The notes under the pieces are model-generated. The model saw nothing but the letters and a program-made list of their open reading frames with translations, made no database searches and was not told the origin of the DNA. A DNA stretch of 35,835 bases from Sphingomonas sp. 32-66-10 (GTDB lineage Bacteria > Pseudomonadota > Alphaproteobacteria > Sphingomonadales > Sphingomonadaceae). This document shows, piece after piece, positions 26,115-35,835 of this stretch. Every line of letters begins with the position of its first letter. The stretch's first letter is position 1. The stretch is taken from contig NCEF01000022.1 of NCBI GenBank assembly GCA_002280565.1, forward strand, positions 1 through 35,835, in the 5' to 3' direction. The position numbers were made by a program, and so were the translations under genes.

Positions 26115-26681
26115 ATGTACCATCCCGATCTGATCCGACATCCGGAAGGGTGCCCGGCGCTCGTGCTCAACGCCGATTACACGCCCTTGTCCTATTATCC
26201 ACTCAGCGTCTGGCCGTGGCAGACGGCGATCAAGGCGGTGTTCCTCGATCGCGTCGACATCGTCAGCCATTATGAGCGTGAGGTGCGCAGCCCGACGGCG
26301 TCGATCAAGCTGCCGAGCGTGATTGCGCTCAAACAATATGTGCGGCCGTCGCAATTCCCGGCGTTCACGCGCTTCAACCTGTTCCTGCGCGACAAGTTCG
26401 AATGCCAATATTGCGGCAGCCACCGCGACCTGACGTTCGACCATGTCATCCCGCGCGCGCAGGGCGGGCGGACGACGTGGGAGAATGTCGCGACCGCCTG
26501 TGCCCCGTGCAACCTGAAAAAGGGCGGGCGCACGCCGAAACAGGCGGCGATGCCGTTGTTCATGCCGCCGATCCGCCCGACCAGCTGGCAGCTGCAGGAA
26601 CATGGCCGCCGTTTCCCGCCCAATTATCTGCACGATACGTGGCGCGACTGGCTCTACTGGGATGTCGAGCTGGAGGCGTAG
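26115..26681 (+). CDS. HNH endonuclease family protein
   Basis: 188 residues. A zinc-ribbon HNH core at 97-132: Cys97/Cys100 (FECQYCG), Asp109-His110 (LTFDHVIPRAQGG), Asn124 (WENVATAC) and Cys129/Cys132 (CAPCNLKKGG). The N-terminal ~90 residues (PALVLNADYTPLSYYPLSVWPWQTAIKAV) are the conserved companion domain of a widespread chromosomal HNH group of unknown cellular role. GAGAGAGGGGGATC precedes the ATG. It stands alone, with no methylase or restriction partner, so it is probably a housekeeping DNA-processing enzyme. Confidence 0.88.
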   Translation: MYHPDLIRHPEGCPALVLNADYTPLSYYPLSVWPWQTAIKAVFLDRVDIVSHYEREVRSPTASIKLPSVIALKQYVRPSQFPAFTRFNLFLRDKFECQYCGSHRDLTFDHVIPRAQGGRTTWENVATACAPCNLKKGGRTPKQAAMPLFMPPIRPTSWQLQEHGRRFPPNYLHDTWRDWLYWDVELEA

Positions 26682-26701
26682 AGCTTCCCCACCACTCCAT
26701 T

Positions 26702-26804
26702 GTCACCCCGGACTTGTTCCGGGCCCCACTGCGCGGCAAGGTCGGTCTTGCAGGCTCTTGCGATGCGCGCGGCTGAGTGGACCCCGGAACAAGGCCGGGG
26801 TGAC
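26702..26804. repeat. ~100-bp inverted-repeat (MITE/REP-like) element
   Basis: The left arm 26702-26730 (GTCACCCCGGACTTG...) and right arm 26776-26804 are inverted copies over 29 bp with three mismatches, around a 45-bp spacer. It fills the gap between the HNH and serine hydrolase genes. The GTCACCCCGG...GTTCCGGG arms have the form of abundant intergenic palindromes of alphaproteobacteria. No target-site duplication could be confirmed. Confidence 0.85.
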
Positions 26805-26822
26805 GATTAGGGGTGAAGCGGA

Positions 26823-28409
26823 ATGACGGGATTCACGGTCGATCGGCGGACAGCGCTGGCGCTTGGTGTTGGCGGCGCGGCGAGCCTGGCGCTTCCCGCC
26901 TGGGCGCAGCAGGCCGCGACCCTCGATACGGCCGTCGATTCCATCGTCGCCGGCTTCATGCGCGCGTTTGAGACGCCAGGTATCGCCGTCGCTGTGGTGC
27001 GCAAAGGGGAGCCAGTCTGGCTCAAGGGCTATGGCGTCCGCACCATGGGCCGCCCCGGACCGGTCGATACCCACACGCGCTTTGGCATTGCGTCGAACAG
27101 CAAGGCGTTCACCGCCGCCGCGCTCGCGATGCTGGTCGAAGAGGGCAAACTCGGCTGGGACGACAGGCTGACGCAGCATATGCCCGAGTTCAAGATGGCC
27201 GACCCTGCGGTCACCAGCCTCTTCAACGTGCGCGACCTGCTCGTCCACCGCTCGGGGCTGCCATTGGGGGCGGGCGACCTGCTCTATTTCCCGCGCTCCA
27301 ACCGCACCGTGCAGGATGCGGTGCGCGCGCTGCAATTCCTTCAGCCGGTGCGCCCGTTCCGCGGCGGCTATGATTATGACAATATCCTCTACATCGTCGC
27401 GGGGGCGCTGATCGAGGCGAAGTCGGGAATGAGCTGGCGCGACTTCATCCGCACGCGGATGCTCGAACCGCTCGGCATGGCCGATGCGGTGCCGTCGCTG
27501 GAGCTGCTCAAGACCAGCAATGTCGCGGGCCGCCACGCGCGGCTGGGGCCGCCGGTGCGCGGGGTCGGACCGATGCAAGTGATCGAACCCGATGAATCGC
27601 CGGTCGTCGACGCCGGGGCAGGGATCAACGCCAGCATCGCCGATGTCGCCAAATGGCTGGAGGTGCAGCTGGCGCTGGGCGCGCTGCCCAATGGCAAGCG
27701 CCTGTGGAGCGCCGACAGCGCAACCACAATGTGGACACCCCAGGTCGTGGTGGCGTCGAGCGATGGCCCAACCGCCCTCAACCCGGTGCGGTCGATCATG
27801 CAGGGCTATGCGCTCGGCTGGTTCGTCCAGGATTATCGGGGTCGTCGCCTGATCAGCCATTCGGGCGGGTTGTCGGGGCAGGTGACCCAGACCGCACTGA
27901 TCCCGTCCGCCGGGATCGGCGTCGCGGTGCTCAGCAATACCGAAGACAGCGTGTCAGGTGGCATCCGCAACGCGCTGCTCGACCATCTGCTCGGTGTGCC
28001 TGCCTATGACTGGGTCGCCAATTATGTGGCGCGCAGCAAGCTTGCGACCGAAAGTGCGGTGGCCGCGCTGGGCGATGGCGACGCCCAGCGACCGGCGGGT
28101 GGCCCCAGCCTGACGCTCGCCGCCTATGCCGGGCGCTACCGCGATCCCTGGTATGGCGATATCGTTGTCACGGAACGCGGCGGCGCCTTGTCGATCGACT
28201 TCGCGCCGCACCCGCAATTTGCCAGCCGGCTCGAGCCATGGGGCAAGGACGCGTTCCGCACGCGGATGACGCCGGGCAAGGGCGAGGACGCGGTCATCAG
28301 CTTCGTCATCGTGGACGGCAAGGTCACCGGGGTCACGATGAAGGCGCTCTCCCCGCTCGCCGATTTCAGCTATGACTATCATCATCTGGCATTTGTGCCG
28401 GTGGAGTGA
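26823..28409 (+). CDS. class C beta-lactamase-like serine hydrolase (exported)
   Basis: 528 residues. Signal peptide with a twin-Arg-like start (DRRTALALGVGGAASLALPAWA, cleavage ~28). Catalytic SxxK is Ser91-Asn-Ser-Lys94 (GIASNSKAFT), the YxN is Tyr185-Asp-Asn187, and the third motif is HSGG at 346-349. A C-terminal ~130-residue domain (LTLAAYAGRYRDPWYGDIVV...) is the DUF3471-type beta domain common in such hydrolases. Probably a periplasmic esterase/peptidase or D-aminopeptidase-type enzyme rather than a dedicated antibiotic-resistance enzyme. A GGTGAAGCGGA site precedes the ATG. Confidence 0.9.
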   Translation: MTGFTVDRRTALALGVGGAASLALPAWAQQAATLDTAVDSIVAGFMRAFETPGIAVAVVRKGEPVWLKGYGVRTMGRPGPVDTHTRFGIASNSKAFTAAALAMLVEEGKLGWDDRLTQHMPEFKMADPAVTSLFNVRDLLVHRSGLPLGAGDLLYFPRSNRTVQDAVRALQFLQPVRPFRGGYDYDNILYIVAGALIEAKSGMSWRDFIRTRMLEPLGMADAVPSLELLKTSNVAGRHARLGPPVRGVGPMQVIEPDESPVVDAGAGINASIADVAKWLEVQLALGALPNGKRLWSADSATTMWTPQVVVASSDGPTALNPVRSIMQGYALGWFVQDYRGRRLISHSGGLSGQVTQTALIPSAGIGVAVLSNTEDSVSGGIRNALLDHLLGVPAYDWVANYVARSKLATESAVAALGDGDAQRPAGGPSLTLAAYAGRYRDPWYGDIVVTERGGALSIDFAPHPQFASRLEPWGKDAFRTRMTPGKGEDAVISFVIVDGKVTGVTMKALSPLADFSYDYHHLAFVPVE

Positions 28410-28530
28410 CGTGATCGAATCGCGATGACCATGACGGACAGGGCGCAGATGGGGCGCGGCGGAGCGTGGGGTGCGTGCGCCGTCCCGACCCGCACGCAGC
28501 TTGCCCAAACTGTTTTAGCGGCGTAATACA

Positions 28531-30528
28531 GTGTCCGGCCCCATGCGATACGATACACTTTACCCCGAAATTCCGGACGCGCGCGGCCCTGCTGCCCAGC
28601 CTCAGCCTGTCGGTCCCGGCGGAGCCGTTCCGCCGCTCGGTGACTATACGGTCAATCTGCCCGTCATCGTGCGACGTCGGAAATGGCGGTGGGTGCCGCG
28701 GATCCTCGCCGGGCTGATTCTGTTGTTCCTCGCGGCGGTCGCCTGGCTGGTGTGGACCGCACCGCTCAGCAAATCGCTCGAACCGCCGGTGCCGCCGTCG
28801 ATCACATTGCTCTCGGCCGAAGGCACGGCGATTGCGCGGACCGGTGCGGTTGTCGGCAAGCCGGTCGATGCGGCGCAATTGCCCGAGCATGTCGTGCAGG
28901 CGTTCGTCGCGGTCGAGGATCGCCGGTTCCAGTCGCATTGGGGCGTCGATCCACGCGGCATATTGCGCGCCTTCGTCAACAACATGTTCACCGACAATGG
29001 CCGTCAGGGTGGCAGCACGATCACCCAGCAGCTGGCAAAGAACGCCTTCCTCAATTCCGATCGCACCTTTGGCCGGAAGTTTCAGGAGGTGCTGATCGCC
29101 TTCTGGCTGGAGGCGTGGCTGACCAAGAACGAAATTCTCTCGCGCTATCTGTCCAACGTCTATTTCGGCGACAATCAATACGGCCTCGACGCTGCCGCGC
29201 GCCATTATTTCAGCCGCCCGGCGACCGACCTGACCACCGCTCAGGCCGCGATGCTGGCTGGACTGGTCAAGGCGCCGTCGCGGCTCGCTCCGTCCTTGAA
29301 GACGCTGCCCAGCGGCACCTATTTCGCCGACTGGGTCCTGCCCGAGGCGCGCGACCGTTCGGGCGAGATCACGACCAACCAGACCGTGACCACGACGCTG
29401 GAGGCGCGGATGCAGCGCGCGGCCGAGCGTGCGGTCCGCAATGCGGCGTTACGCAAGGCTCAGGTCGCGATCGTCGCGATGCGCCCCGATGGCCGGGTGA
29501 TCGCGATGGTCGGCGGCAAGAATTACGCCGCATCGCCGTTCAACCGCGCAACCCAGGCCCAGCGCCAGCCGGGATCGACCTTCAAGCTGTTTGTCTATCT
29601 GGCCGCCTTGCGATCCGGCATGACCCCGGATTCGATCGTGCGCGATGAGCCGATCACCCTCGGCGACTGGAGCCCGAAGAATAGCGACGGGCGCTATCGC
29701 GGCCCGATCACGCTGCGCGAAGCATTTGCCCGGTCGAGCAATGTTGCCGCTGCCCGCCTGACCCAGCGGGTCGGCGTGTCGGCAGTGATCCAGGCCGCGC
29801 GCGATCTGGGGATCGCCAGCCCGATCCCGAACGAGGCGTCGATCGCGCTCGGCACGTCGAGCGTGTCGCTGCTGGAGCTGACCGCCGCTTATGCCGCCAT
29901 CGCCAGCGGCACCGCTCCGGTCCGCCCGCGCGGACTTGCAGACACGGACGCGCCCGGCTGGGCGGCGCGGCTGACCGGCTCGGTACGATCGCTGTCGCGC
30001 CGCGAACTGGACGGGATGCGCGACCTTCTGTCCGCGACGGTCACGGGCGGCACGGGGCGCTCCGCGGCGCTGGCGATCGACACCTTCGGCAAGACCGGGA
30101 CGACCCAGGATAATCGCGACGCGCTGTTTCTCGGCTATGCCGACGGGATCATCACGGGCGTGTGGATGGGGAATGACGACAACAGCCCCAATGGCGGCCT
30201 GGCGGGCGGCGGTGCCCCGGCACGGGTGTGGCGCGATTTCATGAGTCAGGCGCTGGGCGTCACGGCGCGTCCGCGACCCGAGCCGGTGGTCGAGAATGTC
30301 ACGGACGTGCTGGTCGAGGACCCGGATAATTTCATCGAGGACGGCATCGAGCTGGAGGGCAGCTTTGGTGGGCGCGAGCTGGGCGTCCGCGTCAACCGCG
30401 ACGGCAGCATCGAAATGACCCGCCCGCGCCGCGAGGGTCCGCCCGAGGATGAGTTCGTCGAAGAGCCGCGCGACCGCGGTCGGCGCGACGAGCGGCGACG
30501 CGAACAGGTACCCGAGGACGAGTTCTAG
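28531..30528 (+). CDS. bifunctional penicillin-binding protein 1 (GT51 + transpeptidase)
   Basis: 665 residues, single-pass inner membrane. A proline-rich cytoplasmic tail (~1-48), TM helix ~55-75, glycosyltransferase 51 domain with catalytic Glu129 (VAVEDRRFQSHWG) and GGSTITQQLAKN (160-171), transpeptidase with SxxK Ser349-Lys352 (QPGSTFK), SxN 402-404 and KTG(T) at 521-524. The C-terminal tail is highly charged (EEPRDRGRRDERRREQVPEDEF). It polymerises and cross-links peptidoglycan. Two starts are possible: GTG 28531, or ATG 28543 (MRYDTLYPEIPD), which I find equally plausible; no clear ribosome-binding site for either. Confidence 0.93.
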   Translation: MSGPMRYDTLYPEIPDARGPAAQPQPVGPGGAVPPLGDYTVNLPVIVRRRKWRWVPRILAGLILLFLAAVAWLVWTAPLSKSLEPPVPPSITLLSAEGTAIARTGAVVGKPVDAAQLPEHVVQAFVAVEDRRFQSHWGVDPRGILRAFVNNMFTDNGRQGGSTITQQLAKNAFLNSDRTFGRKFQEVLIAFWLEAWLTKNEILSRYLSNVYFGDNQYGLDAAARHYFSRPATDLTTAQAAMLAGLVKAPSRLAPSLKTLPSGTYFADWVLPEARDRSGEITTNQTVTTTLEARMQRAAERAVRNAALRKAQVAIVAMRPDGRVIAMVGGKNYAASPFNRATQAQRQPGSTFKLFVYLAALRSGMTPDSIVRDEPITLGDWSPKNSDGRYRGPITLREAFARSSNVAAARLTQRVGVSAVIQAARDLGIASPIPNEASIALGTSSVSLLELTAAYAAIASGTAPVRPRGLADTDAPGWAARLTGSVRSLSRRELDGMRDLLSATVTGGTGRSAALAIDTFGKTGTTQDNRDALFLGYADGIITGVWMGNDDNSPNGGLAGGGAPARVWRDFMSQALGVTARPRPEPVVENVTDVLVEDPDNFIEDGIELEGSFGGRELGVRVNRDGSIEMTRPRREGPPEDEFVEEPRDRGRRDERRREQVPEDEF

Positions 30529-31226
30529 GCGGGAATTTCCGCGCCGTCCCAGGCGAAGCATTTCCCGCTGTCGACCGGCTTCAACCCCTCGATCACATCG
30601 AGCAGTTGCAGCGCCGCGCGCTCCGGATCGAACAGCTTGCCCGGCGCGACCGTCCCGCGAAACGGCTCCGACAGGCGCGTATCCACCGTCCCCGGGTGCA
30701 ACCCGACGACGATCGACCGGTCGTTGCGACGCGCCGCGTCGATCGCGAAGTTGCGGATCAGCATGTTGAGCGCCGCCTTGGACGCGCGATAGCCGTGCCA
30801 GCCGCCCAACCGGTTGTCGCTGATGCTCCCCACGCGTGCCGACAGCGCCGCGAAGACGGGGGTGCCGGTGCGCGGCAGCAGCGGCAGGAAATGCTTGGCG
30901 ACCAGCGCGGGGCCGATCGTGTTGATCGCGAACACGCGGGCCAGCCAGTCGGGATCGAGGTCGCGCAGCGCCTTTTCCGGCCCGCGCTCGCCTTCGCCAA
31001 GGATACCGGTCGCGACGAACACCAGCGACGGCGGCGACCCGGCCGCGACCCGCGCTGCGGCGGCTTCGATGCTCGCCTCATCGGTGAGGTCGAGATGCCC
31101 GTCGCCGCGCAGCGACCGGCCGAAACGCCACACCTTGGCATGCGCCGCTTCGTCCTCCAGCGCATCGGCGAACGCGCGTCCGATCCCACCGCTCGCGCCG
31201 ATGACGACTGCGCTCCCTGCGCTCAC
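30525..31226 (-). CDS. SDR family protein (C-factor-like)
   Basis: 233 residues: GASGGIG (10-16), Tyr146-x3-Lys150 (GYRASKAALN) and Ser129 as catalytic residues. The family NNAG is replaced by VATG (71-74), as in the short C-signal/CsgA-like group. The GTG start overlaps the GST stop (GTGA), so the two are co-translated. Its own stop overlaps the PBP1 stop by four bases (convergent). Substrate unknown. Confidence 0.87.
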   Translation of the reverse strand: MSAGSAVVIGASGGIGRAFADALEDEAAHAKVWRFGRSLRGDGHLDLTDEASIEAAAARVAAGSPPSLVFVATGILGEGERGPEKALRDLDPDWLARVFAINTIGPALVAKHFLPLLPRTGTPVFAALSARVGSISDNRLGGWHGYRASKAALNMLIRNFAIDAARRNDRSIVVGLHPGTVDTRLSEPFRGTVAPGKLFDPERAALQLLDVIEGLKPVDSGKCFAWDGAEIPA

Positions 31227-31891
31227 AGGTCGAGCTTCTCGTAATCCGACGGCGGGTTGATTCCTTCCATCCGTTCGGCGAGCAGCGGGCGGAAGCTTGG
31301 GCGGCTCTTCATCCCGACATACCAGCGCTTGGCCTGCTCATGGCTCTTCCAGTCGATCCCGCCCAGATAATCGGCAACGCTGATCTGCGCTGCGGCGGCA
31401 AGATCGGCGAGGCTCATCGTCGCACCGCCCAGCCAGGTGCGGTGGTCGAGCAGGAAATCGATATAATCGAGATGCGCGACCGCGGCCTTCATCGCCTCGC
31501 GCAGCGCGCCGCTGTCGGGCGTCGCGCGCTGGACGATACGCTTGATCATCCGCTCGTTGAGCAGCGGCCCGGTGATATCGCGGAAAAACTGGTTGTCGAA
31601 CCAGCTGACCAGCCGCCGGATCTCCGCGCGGTCGGCCGCGCTGCCGTTGAGCAGGGCGGCCTTGCTCACCGTTTCCTCGAAAAACTCGCAGATCGCGAAC
31701 GAATCGATCAGCACGACGCCGCGATCGTCCGCCATCACCGGGGTCTGCCCGGCCGGGTTCATGTCGAGAAACTCGTCGCGCCGCGCCCAGGGCGATTCGC
31801 GCACCGGCTCATAGCCGACGCCCTTCTCACCGAGGACGAGCCGCACCTTGCGCGAGAAGGGGCACAGGGGGAATTGGTAAAGCTGCCACAT
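31223..31891 (-). CDS. glutathione S-transferase family protein
   Basis: 222 residues. Thioredoxin-like N-terminal domain with CPFS at 10-13 (FPLCPFSRKVRLVLGEKG), the conserved cis-Pro region NPAGQTPVMADDRG, DSFAICEFFEE glutathione-site motif, and the alpha-helical C-terminal domain (MSLADLAAAAQISVADYLG). The Cys in the catalytic position resembles omega/beta-type or stringent-starvation-like members. First gene of the GST-SDR pair; the promoter is likely within 31892-31940, upstream of the repeats. Confidence 0.9.
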   Translation of the reverse strand: MWQLYQFPLCPFSRKVRLVLGEKGVGYEPVRESPWARRDEFLDMNPAGQTPVMADDRGVVLIDSFAICEFFEETVSKAALLNGSAADRAEIRRLVSWFDNQFFRDITGPLLNERMIKRIVQRATPDSGALREAMKAAVAHLDYIDFLLDHRTWLGGATMSLADLAAAAQISVADYLGGIDWKSHEQAKRWYVGMKSRPSFRPLLAERMEGINPPSDYEKLDL

Positions 31892-31940
31892 GCGATAGCT
31901 TTAGGCGGCGGGGGATAGTGGCGGCAAGGGACGTCGCCAA

Positions 31941-32105
31941 ATTCCTCCCCTGCATCGCAGGGGAGGGGGACCGGCGCGAAGCGACGGTGCAGCGGCGGCG
32001 GCACAGACGGCCGTGGGCAGCTCGGCAAAAATTCCGCCGTCTTCGCGGCGGCCCCTCCGTCAGCGCTACGCGCTGCCACCTCCCCCAGCGAGCTGGGGGA
32101 GGAAT
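31941..32105. repeat. composite palindromic intergenic element with 10-bp inverted ends
   Basis: The element begins ATTCCTCCCC and ends with its exact inverse GGGGAGGAAT. Inside are three perfect hairpins: CCTCCCCTGC/GCAGGGGAGG (31944-31966), CAGCGC/GCGCTG (32061-32075) and CCTCCCCCAG/CTGGGGGAGG (32079-32102). It fills nearly all of the 220-bp gap between the GST and gltB genes. This is the form of a mosaic REP (BIME-like) element rather than a gene; it stays untranslated and may also end gltB transcription. Confidence 0.8.
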
Positions 32106-32111
32106 CGAGGC

Positions 32112-35835
<3,724 letters not shown>

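Noticed and set aside
26115-26681. Restriction-modification or other defence system around the HNH gene
   Set aside because: No methylase or partner nuclease is adjacent; this HNH group is a common stand-alone chromosomal gene.

Overview
The window looks like chromosomal DNA of a GC-rich sphingomonad (Sphingomonadales, Alphaproteobacteria). The evidence is a nostoxanthin/zeaxanthin-type carotenoid operon (crtY-crtI-LOG-crtB), an ATM1/NaAtm1-like ABC exporter, a DUF2339 giant membrane protein, an OmpA porin with a polyproline linker, and a gene-transfer-agent (GTA) type head gene cluster. No rRNA, tRNA, CRISPR array, integrase or transposase was seen.

Layout. 0-2.2 kb: a divergent pair, an XRE/S24-like regulator facing a DUF6456 protein, with a CtrA-type half-site between them, then two small genes of unknown function (one exported). 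2.2-6.1 kb: DUF2339 membrane protein, dapF, and a small exported protein. 6.1-13.9 kb: a GTA-like block. It opens with a perfect alphaproteobacterial LexA-type box (GAAC-N7-GAAC), a TTGACA promoter and a strong leader hairpin. Next come a small-terminase candidate, the large terminase, an NRDE protein, a SpeE-like protein, a long hairpin, the portal, DUF6127 and the prohead protease. The block then breaks down: two minus-strand genes (a six-helix membrane protein and a small helical protein) interrupt it, followed by what looks like only the first ~35 codons of a major capsid gene, joined out of frame to a DUF2793-type tail gene. No capsid body, connector, tape-measure or baseplate gene is present.

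13.9-20.7 kb: OmpA porin with terminator, a PhyH-like dioxygenase, a GNAT acetyltransferase, a YgfZ/GcvT-like protein, a dihydroorotase (pyrC type), and the ABC exporter. 20.7-25.1 kb: a small exported or secreted Cys-containing protein convergent to the carotenoid operon. That operon has 4-base overlaps throughout and encodes phytoene synthesis, desaturation and lycopene cyclisation, with a LOG-family hydrolase embedded in it. 25.2-31.9 kb: an SDR, an HNH endonuclease, a class C beta-lactamase-like serine hydrolase, a bifunctional PBP1, a second SDR and a GST. 32.1 kb to the end: the C-terminal ~1240 residues of glutamate synthase large subunit (gltB), cut by the window edge.

Gene boundaries repeatedly carry short GC-rich palindromes built on CCTCCCC/GGGGAGG, and there is one ~100-bp inverted-repeat element. 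The most interesting signal is the GTA block: its regulatory front end (SOS-type box, promoter, leader hairpin, nearby CtrA half-site and DUF6456 gene) and early packaging genes look intact, while its capsid-to-tail part has collapsed.
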